Below are positions 24,795 through 32,554 of a stretch of DNA of 44,812 nucleotides, in pieces. Under the pieces are notes generated by a model. That model was given only the letters and a program-made list of their open reading frames with translations, was not told the DNA's origin and ran no database searches. Numbering within the stretch: the first letter of the stretch is position 1; every line of letters begins with the position of its first letter. Origin of the DNA: Micromonospora endophytica (lineage in GTDB: Bacteria > Actinomycetota > Actinomycetes > Mycobacteriales > Micromonosporaceae); the NCBI RefSeq assembly GCF_003236305.1, contig NZ_POTX01000019.1:1-44812 (forward strand), read 5' to 3'. The translations under genes were made by a program, and so were the position numbers.

Positions 24795-25250
24795 ATGGCG
24801 GACTCCTCCACCCAGTCGATCGTGATCGACGCGGCACCGGACCGGGTCGCGGCGGTCATCTGCGACTTCCCGAGCTACCCGGAGTGGACCGACGCGGTCC
24901 GCGCGGCCACTGTCGTCGAGGAGTACGAGGACGGTTATCCCAGTCAGGTGCGGTTTGTCCTGGACGCGGGGGTGCTGGTCGACGAGTACGTGCTCGCGTA
25001 CGCCTACGCCGAGGACCTGTCCCGCATCGAATGGCACCTGGTGTCCCCCTCGAAGATGCAGAAGGCCCAGCGTGGCTCGTACGACCTGGTGGCCAACGAC
25101 GACGGCGGCACCACCGTGACCTACACGCTGGAGGTGGAACTCGCCGTCGGGATGCTCGGGATGTTCCGCCGCAAGGCCGAGAAAATGATCATGGATGCCG
25201 CGTTGAAGCAGCTCAAGCGCCGGGTAGAAACACCGGGTGCGGCGCAGTGA
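24795..25250 (+). CDS. SRPBCC-fold (START-like, polyketide cyclase/dehydrase type) protein
   Basis: 151 residues. Pattern SIVIDAAPDRVAAVICDFPS, then WTDAVRAATVVEEYEDGYPS, and LSRIEWHLVSPSKMQKAQ with the C-terminal long helix (MDAALKQLKRRVE) matches the SRPBCC helix-grip fold that encloses hydrophobic ligands. It is divergent from the acyl-CoA ligase, which suggests a lipid-related ligand, but that is inference. Family members include polyketide cyclases, lipid carriers and coenzyme Q-binding proteins. It is first of a plus-strand run through glucokinase. Leaderless start likely. Confidence 0.85.
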   Translation: MADSSTQSIVIDAAPDRVAAVICDFPSYPEWTDAVRAATVVEEYEDGYPSQVRFVLDAGVLVDEYVLAYAYAEDLSRIEWHLVSPSKMQKAQRGSYDLVANDDGGTTVTYTLEVELAVGMLGMFRRKAEKMIMDAALKQLKRRVETPGAAQ

Positions 25251-25290
25251 CGCCTCCGCCCACCCGGCCGTCACGGTAGAGGAGCCCAGC

Positions 25291-25839
25291 ATGGGTGCAA
25301 CGGAACCGGGCTCCGCCCGGGAAGAGGCGGAGCGGTTGGTGGCCACGGTGCTGGCCACCGCACGGATGGCGGGCGCCGCCGGGGCCGGGTCGTCCTGGGG
25401 ACCGCTCGGTGGGATGGTGACGAGTGTCCTCGGTCACAGCGGCGCCACCGGCGCGCCCACGGCCGGGTTCGCCACCGGTGCGGCGGAATGCTGCGTTTGC
25501 CCGGTTTGCCGGGGGATAGCGGCTCTCCGTGACCCCAGTCCGGAATTCGCCGAGCGGCTGGCCACTGGCGCGGGCGATCTGGCCGCCGGCCTCGCCAGCT
25601 TCCTCCGCGCCTTCACCCCCGCCGAGCCGACGGTCGCGACGACCACCGAGCCGGTCGACGAGCCGGTCAACGAGCCCCCGGCGGGCTCCGGCACGGGTCC
25701 GGACAGCGACCACGTGTGGCGCGAGGCGACCCGTACCGGGCATGATTCTCAGCCGGCACCGGAGCGGGACGTCTGGTCCGTCGCGACCCGGTCGCCGGAC
25801 ACCCCCGCCCCGGCCGCCGCAGCAGGCGACGGAGCCTGA
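25291..25839 (+). CDS. Cys-motif protein upstream of glucokinase (SCO2127-like position)
   Basis: 182 residues from ATG 25291, preceded by GAGGAGC. A helical region (REEAERLVATVLATARMAGA) is followed by a small Gly/Ala-rich part and a compact cysteine cluster CCVCPVCRG (about residues 69-77), which could bind metal, then a helix (FAERLATGAGDLAAGLASFL). The last 80 residues are acidic/Pro/Thr-rich and probably disordered. No enzyme domain is recognised. In Streptomyces coelicolor a gene of comparable size (SCO2127) lies directly upstream of glkA and has been linked to carbon catabolite repression; positional match suggests equivalence, sequence match could not be tested. Forty bases from the SRPBCC gene and 69 from glkA, same strand. 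Confidence 0.75.
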   Translation: MGATEPGSAREEAERLVATVLATARMAGAAGAGSSWGPLGGMVTSVLGHSGATGAPTAGFATGAAECCVCPVCRGIAALRDPSPEFAERLATGAGDLAAGLASFLRAFTPAEPTVATTTEPVDEPVNEPPAGSGTGPDSDHVWREATRTGHDSQPAPERDVWSVATRSPDTPAPAAAAGDGA

Positions 25840-25908
25840 CCACGAAAGACCCGCGACACCCGGCCAGGCCGGGCGTGCGGGGTGGCACAGCAGAGGGGAG
25901 TGGCAGCG

Positions 25909-26856
25909 GTGACGCTCACCATCGGAGTCGACGTGGGTGGCACGAAGGTGGCCGGCGGTGTCGTTGACGACACCGGCCGGGTGCTCGTGCAGACCCGACG
26001 GGACACCCCCGCCGATGACGTGGGCAAGACCCGCGACGTCATCATCGAGCTGGTCACCGAGCTGGCAGGCGGGCACGAGATCCAGGCGGTCGGCATCGGC
26101 GCGGCGGGCTGGATCGACGCGAGCCGCTCCACCGTCCTCTTCGCGCCGAACCTGGCCTGGCGGGACGAGCCGCTGCGGGCGTACGTCAGCGCGGCGGTGG
26201 GACTGCCGGTCATCGTCGAGAACGACGGCAACGTGGCCGCCTGGGCGGAGTTCCGCTACGGCGCCGCCCGGCACGCCGACGACTCGATGGTCATGTTCAC
26301 CATCGGCACCGGTGTCGGCGGCGGCATCGTGCTCGGTGGCGAGCTGGTCCGGGGTGCCCACGGCATCGCCGCCGAACTGGGTCACATGCTCACCGTTCCC
26401 GACGGGCACCAGTGCGGCTGCGGCCGGCTCGGCTGCATCGAGCAGTACGCCAGCGGCAGCGCCCTGGTCCGGTTCGCCCGCGCCGCCGCCCGGCAGGAAC
26501 CACACCGGGCCACCGCGCTGCTGCGGCTCGCCGACGGCGAGGCCGAGGCGATCACCGGACCCATGGTGACGGCGGCGGCCAAGGGCGGCGACCCGGTCTC
26601 CGCCGAAGCGTTCGCCCAGGTCGGACGGTGGCTCGGCACCAGCCTGGCGGACATGGCCCAGATCCTCGACCCGCAGATCCTGGTCGTCGGCGGCGGCGTC
26701 ATCGATGCCGGTGACCTGCTGATGGGGCCGACCCGCCGGTCGTTCACCGAGGCCCTCGCGCAGCGCAGCCGGTTGCCGGTGGCCGAGATCCACCCGGCTG
26801 AGCTGGGCAACTCCGCCGGGGTGATCGGCGCGGCCGACCTGGCCCGGCGGCTCTGA
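25909..26856 (+). CDS. glkA: ROK-family glucokinase
   Basis: 315 residues, phosphorylates glucose with ATP in the cytoplasm. ATP-site motif GVDVGGTKVAGGVVD at the N-terminus; NDGNVAAWAEFRYG with the catalytic Asp (END-like); GTGVGGGIVLGGELVRGAHG; and the zinc-binding C-G-C-G-RLG-C-IEQYASGS. These define ROK glucokinase. The start is GTG 25909, with GAGGGGAG eight bases upstream; the in-frame GTG at 25882 adds nine unlikely residues. In Streptomyces GlkA also mediates carbon catabolite repression (family knowledge). One base separates it from the EEP gene, so they are cotranscribed. Polyphosphate use cannot be judged. Confidence 0.93.
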   Translation: MTLTIGVDVGGTKVAGGVVDDTGRVLVQTRRDTPADDVGKTRDVIIELVTELAGGHEIQAVGIGAAGWIDASRSTVLFAPNLAWRDEPLRAYVSAAVGLPVIVENDGNVAAWAEFRYGAARHADDSMVMFTIGTGVGGGIVLGGELVRGAHGIAAELGHMLTVPDGHQCGCGRLGCIEQYASGSALVRFARAAARQEPHRATALLRLADGEAEAITGPMVTAAAKGGDPVSAEAFAQVGRWLGTSLADMAQILDPQILVVGGGVIDAGDLLMGPTRRSFTEALAQRSRLPVAEIHPAELGNSAGVIGAADLARRL

Positions 26857-26857
26857 G

Positions 26858-27562
26858 GTGACCCCGCCCCGCGTGCCCTTGCGGGTCCTGTCCTACAACA
26901 TCCACGGCCAGCGCGACGACACCGCCGCGCTGGCCGAGGTGGTTCGCGCGGCGTCGCCGGACGTGGTGGTCGTCCAGGAGGGACCGCGCCGGTTCCGGTG
27001 GCGGGCGAAGACCGCCGCGCTGGCATCCTCGTTCGGTCTGGTGGTCGCCGCCGGTGGTCTGCCGTCGCTGGGCAACGTGCTGCTGACCAGCCTGCGGGTG
27101 CGGGTGACCAGCACCCGGTGCCGGCGCTTCCCGCTCACCCCGGGTCGGCACCTGCGCGGTGCCGCGTACGCCGACTGCCTGGTGGACGGCGCGGCGCGCT
27201 TCACCGTGGCCGGCTCGCACCTCTCCACCGACCCGGCCGAACGGCCGAGCCAGGCCGAACTGTTCAAACGCGACCTGGCGGCGGCACCCCACCCGGTGAT
27301 CGCCGCGGCCGATCTCAACGAGGAACCGGGCTGGCCGGCCTGGGCCGTCGTCGCCCAGGGACTGACCGACGCGGCGGTGGCCGCCGACCGGACCGAGCGG
27401 CTCACCTACTCCTGCGCGGACCCCCGCCGGCGCATCGACGCGCTCTTCGTCGACCCGCGGATCACCGTCCGCGACTACGACGTGCTGGACACTGCGCTGA
27501 CCCGCCGGGCCAGTGACCACTTCCCGGTCCTGGTCGATCTGCTGCTGCCCGCCGACGGCTGA
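26858..27562 (+). CDS. Endonuclease/exonuclease/phosphatase (EEP) fold hydrolase
   Basis: 234 residues. EEP-fold motifs: LRVLSYNIHG (metal/catalytic Asn), VVVVQEGPR (metal Glu), VAGSHLSTDP, IAAADLNEEPG (catalytic D-x-N), RRIDALFVDPR and SDHFPVLVDLLL (D-H pair). The full set suggests an active Mg2+-dependent phosphodiesterase or phosphatase; substrate (DNA, sphingomyelin-like lipid or inositol phosphate) cannot be assigned. No signal peptide. GTG 26858 follows the glucokinase TGA by one base, so it is translationally linked to glkA. Confidence 0.88.
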   Translation: MTPPRVPLRVLSYNIHGQRDDTAALAEVVRAASPDVVVVQEGPRRFRWRAKTAALASSFGLVVAAGGLPSLGNVLLTSLRVRVTSTRCRRFPLTPGRHLRGAAYADCLVDGAARFTVAGSHLSTDPAERPSQAELFKRDLAAAPHPVIAAADLNEEPGWPAWAVVAQGLTDAAVAADRTERLTYSCADPRRRIDALFVDPRITVRDYDVLDTALTRRASDHFPVLVDLLLPADG

Positions 27563-27654
27563 CCACCCGCCGACAAGCGGACTGGACATCGCGCGCCGTT
27601 GTCGGAAGGATTTCGCCCGACCCGGCACTCGTGCCGAGACGAAGGAGATCCCCG

Positions 27655-29064
27655 GTGCCCACCCCCACCGAGCAGTCACGGCCCGATCCGGAGCCGGCCA
27701 CGCTCGCCCGCACCCGCGACGGCCGTCCGGTCTCCGACCGGGGTGACACCGTCTGCGTCATCGGCGCCGGCGCGAGCGGCCTGACCGCGGTGAAGAACCT
27801 CGTCGAGCACGGCTTCGGCGTCGACTGCTACGAGCGGGAGACCGGTGTCGGCGGCGCCTGGAACTGGCGGCACGACCGCAGCCCGGTGTACGCCAGCACC
27901 CATCTGGTCTCGTCGCGACCGTTCACCGAGTTTCCCGACTTCCCGATGCCCGACGACTGGCCGGACTACCCGCACCACAGCCAGCTGCTGTCCTATTTCG
28001 AGCGGTACGCCGACCACTTCGACCTGCGCCGGCACATCTGGTTCGGCACCGAGGTGATCCGGGTCGAACCGGTCGCCGAGGACCGCTGGGACGTGACCAC
28101 CCGCAGCACCGGCGGCTACGGACCCGAACGCACCTCCCGATACGCCGCCGTGCTGATCGCCAACGGCCACAACTGGTCGCCGAAGCTGCCCCGCTACGAG
28201 GGGCTGGAGCAGTTCCGGGGCGAGGTCATGCACGCCTCGTCCTACAAGGACCCGGCGCAGCTACGGGGCCGGCGGGTGCTGGTGGTGGGCGCCGGCAACA
28301 CCGGTTGCGACATCGCGGTGGAGGCCGCGCAGCAGGCGTCGCACTGCTGGCACTCCACCCGCCGCGGCTACTGGTACGCCCCGAAGTACGTCTTCGGCCG
28401 CCCCGCCGACCAGATCAACGACACCCTGCTGGCGCTGCGGGTGCCGCTGCGGCTGCGGCAGTGGCTCTATCACCGCACCCTGCGCCTGACCGTCGGCGAC
28501 CTGACCCGCTTCGGCCTGCCCCGACCCGACCACCGGGTGTACGAGACCCACCCCATCGCCAACAGCCAACTCGTCTACTACGTCGGGCACGGCGCGATCA
28601 GCCCGGTGCCGGACGTGGCCCGGTTCGACTCGCCCACGGTGGAGCTGACCGACGGCCGGCGGATCGACCCTGACCTGGTCGTCTTCGCCACCGGCTACCT
28701 GCCGCGTTTCGAGTTCCTCGATCCAAAGGTGCTCGGCGACGACGAGGGCGTCGGCCGCCCCCGGCTCTGGCTGCACGCCTTCGTGCCGGACCACCCCACC
28801 CTCGCGGTGGCCGGTCTGCTCCAGCCCGACTCGGGCCTGTTTCCGCTGGCGCACTGGCAGAGCGTGCTCTTCGCCCGGCTGCTGCGGCTGCGCACCACCC
28901 GGCCGGAGCGGGCCGCCGCCTTCGCCGCCCGGGCCCGCTCCGGAGCCGGCGAACGATACGCGGGGCCGGTCAAGGACTCGACCCGGCACTGGTTCGAGGT
29001 CGGCCACGTCGACTACCTGCGCGCCCTGGAGCGTGCGCTGCGCGACCTGGAGGGCGGCAAGTGA
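27655..29064 (+). CDS. Flavin-containing monooxygenase (class B, FMO type)
   Basis: 469 residues. FAD fingerprint VIGAGASGLTAVKNL (about 38-52), NADPH fingerprint VVGAGNTGCDIAVEAA, the FMO signature FRGEVMHASSY between them (F-x-G-x3-H-x3-Y) and the FATGYLPRF motif. Class B monooxygenases hydroxylate soft nucleophiles or act as Baeyer-Villiger enzymes; the sub-type is not determined. GTG 27655 is preceded by GAAGGAG, seven bases upstream; the GTG at 27631 in the longer frame has no Shine-Dalgarno. The final TGA overlaps the start of the alpha/beta hydrolase-like gene, so their products are made together and may act on the same compound. Confidence 0.92.
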   Translation: MPTPTEQSRPDPEPATLARTRDGRPVSDRGDTVCVIGAGASGLTAVKNLVEHGFGVDCYERETGVGGAWNWRHDRSPVYASTHLVSSRPFTEFPDFPMPDDWPDYPHHSQLLSYFERYADHFDLRRHIWFGTEVIRVEPVAEDRWDVTTRSTGGYGPERTSRYAAVLIANGHNWSPKLPRYEGLEQFRGEVMHASSYKDPAQLRGRRVLVVGAGNTGCDIAVEAAQQASHCWHSTRRGYWYAPKYVFGRPADQINDTLLALRVPLRLRQWLYHRTLRLTVGDLTRFGLPRPDHRVYETHPIANSQLVYYVGHGAISPVPDVARFDSPTVELTDGRRIDPDLVVFATGYLPRFEFLDPKVLGDDEGVGRPRLWLHAFVPDHPTLAVAGLLQPDSGLFPLAHWQSVLFARLLRLRTTRPERAAAFAARARSGAGERYAGPVKDSTRHWFEVGHVDYLRALERALRDLEGGK

Positions 29065-29882
29065 ACGGCGAGCGGGTGATCCGGAGCGGGGAGTGGGCCC
29101 GGCCGGTCCGTCCGGTCCGGCGCGAGGTGCTCAGCGCCCGACCCGAACTCGACGAGGGCCAGCCACCGCTGCTCTTCGTGCCCGGCTTCGGCCACGGCGC
29201 CTGGGCGTACGCCGAGCACTGGCTCGGGCACACCGCCGCGCGGGGCTTCCCGGCGTACGCGGTCAGCCTGCGCGGGCACGGCGGCAGCGGACCGGCGCCG
29301 GAGGCGACGCTGCGGGCGTACGCCCATGACGTGGTCCAGGTGGCGGCGAGCCTGCCGCGCCAGGCGGTGCTGGTGGGGCACGGCGCCGGGGCCCTGGTGG
29401 TCGCGCACGCCCTGGCCCGGTACCCGGCCCGGGCGGCGGTGCTGGTGGCGCCGGTGCTCGGCGGCTGGGCGACGTTCGGTGCCGCGTTGCGTCGCAACCC
29501 GCTCGGCACCCTGCCCGCGGTGTTCGGCGGCGGGCTGCGACTGAGCCGCCGGCAGCTCTTCGGCCGGGAGACGCCCGACGCCGACGCGCGCCGGCACACA
29601 AACCGGCTCGGCCGGGCGGCCCGACGCGCCCAGTGGGAGCTGCTGACCGGCACCGACCCGGAGCCACCGGTGGGCGGCCCACCGGTGCTGGTGCTGGGCA
29701 GCCCGGACGACCGGGTGTTGCCGGCGACGGCGCTGACCCGGGCGGCCCGGCGCTACGGCTCGGCGCCGCTGCTCTTTCCCGGCATGGGGCACGACCTGAT
29801 GCTCGACGCCCGGTGGCAGGAGCCGATCGACGCCATCCTGGACTGGCTGGTCAAGAACCCGATCCGCGGCGAGGTGCGCTGA
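29061..29882 (+). CDS. Alpha/beta-hydrolase-fold protein with Gly at nucleophile position
   Basis: 273 residues. Oxyanion region LLFVPGFGHGAWAYAEHWLG, SLRGHGGS after strand 4, the elbow VGHGAGALVV, a late strand PVLVLGSPDDRVLP (Asp) and GMGHDLM (H244). The canonical elbow G-x-S-x-G reads G106-H-G108-A-G110, so the serine (or Asp/Cys) nucleophile is Gly, while Asp and His are kept. The protein may be a pseudo-hydrolase, a lyase/peroxidase-like variant using other chemistry, or a binding partner. GTG 29061 overlaps the FMO stop. BVMO-plus-esterase pairs are common in nature, but the missing nucleophile makes simple ester hydrolysis unlikely. Convergent with otsA; 45 bp apart. Confidence 0.88.
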   Translation: MNGERVIRSGEWARPVRPVRREVLSARPELDEGQPPLLFVPGFGHGAWAYAEHWLGHTAARGFPAYAVSLRGHGGSGPAPEATLRAYAHDVVQVAASLPRQAVLVGHGAGALVVAHALARYPARAAVLVAPVLGGWATFGAALRRNPLGTLPAVFGGGLRLSRRQLFGRETPDADARRHTNRLGRAARRAQWELLTGTDPEPPVGGPPVLVLGSPDDRVLPATALTRAARRYGSAPLLFPGMGHDLMLDARWQEPIDAILDWLVKNPIRGEVR

Positions 29883-29887
29883 CCCGG

Positions 29888-29932
29888 CCGGCGGCCGTCA
29901 GCGCGAGGTGTCCCGGCCCGGCGGCCGTCAGC
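29888..29932. repeat. Short 15-bp direct repeat spanning the otsA stop
   Basis: CCGGCGGCCGTCAGC occurs at 29888-29902 and 29918-29932, 30 bases apart. The second copy covers the otsA stop (29928-29930). Flanks also match with one indel. It sits in the 45-bp gap between convergent genes. Confidence 0.75.
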
Positions 29933-31340
29933 CGCCGAGCCGGGTGAGCAGGGAACCGCTCTGGTCCAGCGCGGAGAGGTACGACCGGGCCCAGGCGTGG
30001 ATGTCGTGCTCGCGCAGGTGGTCCCGCATGGCCCGCATCCGGGCGCGCACGTCGGCCGGTTCGGCCCGCAGCGCGGCCAGCAGCGCCTGCTTGAGTCCCT
30101 CCAGGTCGTGCGGGTTGACCAGGTACGCCTGCGGCAGCTCGGCGGCGGCACCGGCGAACTCGCTGAGCAGCAGCGCGCCGGCGTCGTCCACCCGGGCGGC
30201 GACGTACTCCTTGGCGACCAGGTTCATCCCGTCCCGCAGCGGGGTCACCGCCATCACGTCGGCGACCCGGTAGAGGGCGGCCAGCTCGGCCCGGTCGAAG
30301 GGCTGGGTGAGGTAGTGGATGGCCGGCTCGCCCACCCGGCCGAACTCGCCGTTGATCCGCCCGACCTCCCGCTCGACCCGCTCGCGGAGGATCTGGTACT
30401 GCCCGACCCGCTCCCGGCTGGGCACCGCCACCTGCACCAGCACCGTGTCGCGGACCTTGACGTGCCCGCCTTCGAGCAGCTCGCTGTAGGCCTTGAGGCG
30501 CTGCTCGATGCCCTTGGTGTAGTCCATCCGGTCGACGCTGAGAATCACCTGGTCGGGGCTGCCGAGATCGTGGCGCAGCCGGCGGGCCCGGTCGACCACC
30601 TCCGGGCGGCCGGCCAACGCGGACATCTCCGCGGTGTCGATGGAGACCGGGAACGCGCCGATGCGCACCATCCGGCCGTCGAACGCGATCCGCCGGTCGG
30701 TGGCCGGCAGCCCGAGCACCTTCGTGGCCAGCTGGGCGAAGTTGTGCGCGGCCTGGGCGCGCTGGAAACCGACCAGGTCCGCGCCGAGCATCCCGCGCAG
30801 CAGCTCGGCCCGGCGGGGCAACTGCATGAACAACTCCGGCGGCGGGAAGGGCACGTGCAGGAAGAAACCGATGCGCAGGTCGGGGCGGAGCGCGCGGAGC
30901 AGCCCCGGCACCAGCTGGAGGTGGTAGTCCTGCACCCAGACCACCGCGCCGGTCTCGGCCACCTTCGCGGTGGCCTCGGCAAACCGCTGGTTGACCCGCT
31001 GGTACGCGTCCCACCAGCGGCGATGGTGCTCCGGCTGCTCGACCGCGTCGTGGTAGATCGGCCAGAGCGTCGCGTTGGCGAAGCCCTCGTAGTGGTCGCG
31101 CAGGTCGTCGGTGGTCAGCGGGACACTCTGCATCCGTACGCCGTCGACGTCGGGCAGCGCGGGCGCGGGACCGGTGCCACCGGCCCAGCCCACCCAGGTC
31201 GCCGGAGTGTGTCGCAGCAGCGGATGCAGCGCGCTCACCAGCCCACCGGGGCTGCGACGCCACTCGCAGGCGCCGTCGAGAGCCACGCTGTCGTCGATGG
31301 GCAGGCGGTTGGCCACCACCACGAGGGAACTCTGTCGCAT
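29928..31340 (-). CDS. otsA: Alpha,alpha-trehalose-phosphate synthase (UDP/GDP-glucose)
   Basis: 470 residues, GT20 family, makes trehalose-6-phosphate from a nucleotide-glucose and glucose-6-phosphate for osmoprotection. Motifs: SLVVVANRLPIDDS, RRSPGGLVSAL, WVGWAGGTG, VWVQDYHLQLVPGLL, IGFFLHVPFPPPELF, LGADLVGFQ, VDRMDYTKGIEQRLKAY and TPLRDGMNLVAKEYVAAR, which together hold the donor and acceptor residues. ATG 31338-31340 (MRQSSLVV) was chosen by family alignment; GTG 31374-31376 and ATG 31347-31349 add up to 12 residues and neither has a good ribosome site. No trehalose phosphatase (otsB) lies next to it. Its 3' end shares a 15-bp repeat with the intergenic space. Confidence 0.93.
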   Translation of the reverse strand: MRQSSLVVVANRLPIDDSVALDGACEWRRSPGGLVSALHPLLRHTPATWVGWAGGTGPAPALPDVDGVRMQSVPLTTDDLRDHYEGFANATLWPIYHDAVEQPEHHRRWWDAYQRVNQRFAEATAKVAETGAVVWVQDYHLQLVPGLLRALRPDLRIGFFLHVPFPPPELFMQLPRRAELLRGMLGADLVGFQRAQAAHNFAQLATKVLGLPATDRRIAFDGRMVRIGAFPVSIDTAEMSALAGRPEVVDRARRLRHDLGSPDQVILSVDRMDYTKGIEQRLKAYSELLEGGHVKVRDTVLVQVAVPSRERVGQYQILRERVEREVGRINGEFGRVGEPAIHYLTQPFDRAELAALYRVADVMAVTPLRDGMNLVAKEYVAARVDDAGALLLSEFAGAAAELPQAYLVNPHDLEGLKQALLAALRAEPADVRARMRAMRDHLREHDIHAWARSYLSALDQSGSLLTRLGG

Positions 31341-31438
31341 CTCGGGCATTCCGATCAGCAGGGGTGCGACCGCCACGAGAAAGGAACAACCGGGCAGTCG
31401 GCGGGGTGACGTGACGTACTGCGGTATTCCTACTGACA

Positions 31439-31458
31439 GTAAGTTACACCACTGTTAC
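31439..31458. promoter_or_regulatory. GTTAC direct repeats and palindrome upstream of otsA
   Basis: GTTAC occurs at 31443-31447 and 31454-31458, one helical turn (11 bp) apart, and GTAAGTTAC (31439-31447) is a GTAA-G-TTAC palindrome. They lie about 100 bases upstream of the otsA start in a 180-bp space. A regulator site is possible; no family can be named. Confidence 0.3.
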
Positions 31459-31520
31459 GCCATCTGGCGCGGGCGGGTCCCGTCCCGGTATCCGGGCGGC
31501 TACCGTGCGCGGTGACTTGC

Positions 31521-32363
31521 TCAGACCACCGCGCCGTCGTCCGGGTCGCGTTCCTCGTCACCCGGACGCAGCCGCCACACGAGCGTGACGAAGCCGGCGA
31601 GGATGCCGGTGAAGCCGAGCAGGGTCACGATGCCCCGGTCCGCGGGCAGCAGACCGGGGAAGACGAAGAGCAGGAAGCCGACGACGATGGCGAGCACCCC
31701 GGCCACCGCGTACTTCGAGACCCGGGGCAGTGGCGGAGGCGGCGGCGGGACGTACCGTTCCTCGGCGTCCGGATCGTCGGGCAGGTCGGCGCCGAAGGTG
31801 TCCAGGCCCTCCAGCAGGGACTCGTCGGCGTCGCGGGGGCCACGGCCCACCGACACGCCCGAGACGTCCGCCGCCCACGGCAGGCGCCGCACGTCGGTCG
31901 CGGTCGGCGCGGCCGGCTCGTCGGCACCGGACCGGGTCGACGCGCCGGTGCCACCGCCCTCGGCCGGATCGTCCACGTCCTCGGCGGCGGGCCAGGGATG
32001 CTCACCCGCGCCGGGGGTGCGGTGGAAACCGGCGACGATGCGGGCCCACTCGGCGTCGATGTCGGGTTCGGTGTCGGCGCGCCCGGCACCGCTCTCGTCG
32101 GCCAGTTGACTCAGGTAGTCACGGGCGGTGCTCAGGTGGGAACGATCCACGTAGAGCCGGTCGACCGGACGGGCCGGAACGGTGGTGGTGCGGGTGACCG
32201 GGTTCAGGTCGGCCGAGGGCTGCAGATAGGCGGCGATGCCACCAGCGGCCAGCACGTCGAGCAGGTGCTCGCCGACCCGCGGGTCGACATCGCCGGCGAC
32301 GGCGTACTCGCTCGCGTCGAGCCCGTTGTCCCGCCGTCCCCGGCGGGCCCCACCCGCTGACAC
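31521..32363 (-). CDS. Two-helix membrane protein with DUF2007-like N-terminal segment
   Basis: 280 residues from GTG 32361-32363, with GAGGAGG seven bases upstream; a longer frame to 32558 has no ribosome site. The N-terminus includes DPRVGEHLLDVLAAGGIAAYL, which resembles the small signal-transduction-like domain (DUF2007 type) seen in many bacteria. The middle is acidic, Pro/Gly/Ser-rich and probably disordered. C-terminal hydrophobic segments are SKYAVAGVLAIVVGFLLFVF and IVTLLGFTGILAGFVTLVW, so it is anchored by two helices with most of the protein cytoplasmic. Function not recognised. Same strand as otsA and the large cyclase-ATPase gene, but with wide gaps. Confidence 0.75.
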   Translation of the reverse strand: MSAGGARRGRRDNGLDASEYAVAGDVDPRVGEHLLDVLAAGGIAAYLQPSADLNPVTRTTTVPARPVDRLYVDRSHLSTARDYLSQLADESGAGRADTEPDIDAEWARIVAGFHRTPGAGEHPWPAAEDVDDPAEGGGTGASTRSGADEPAAPTATDVRRLPWAADVSGVSVGRGPRDADESLLEGLDTFGADLPDDPDAEERYVPPPPPPLPRVSKYAVAGVLAIVVGFLLFVFPGLLPADRGIVTLLGFTGILAGFVTLVWRLRPGDEERDPDDGAVV

Positions 32364-32554
32364 CGACCAGCCTCCTCGTCGCGCCGCCCCCGCGTGCCCC
32401 GTCGGCGCGCCAATCTGCGCCGTGCTCTGAATCGTGACACGTCCGGGGCGGGTTCGGGGAGTGCCTTGTGGCGCGGCGTACGGTGGTGGCCCTTCCGGGC
32501 TGGTCAGGGCCGGGCTCTTTGTCCGTTTACGCGCAGCGTGCGGTGTCGTCTCCG

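Noticed and set aside
27623..27636. CGGCAC-TC-GTGCCG inverted repeat as a terminator before the monooxygenase gene
   Set aside because: A two-base loop cannot form well and no T tract follows; it may be a protein site, but nothing supports this.
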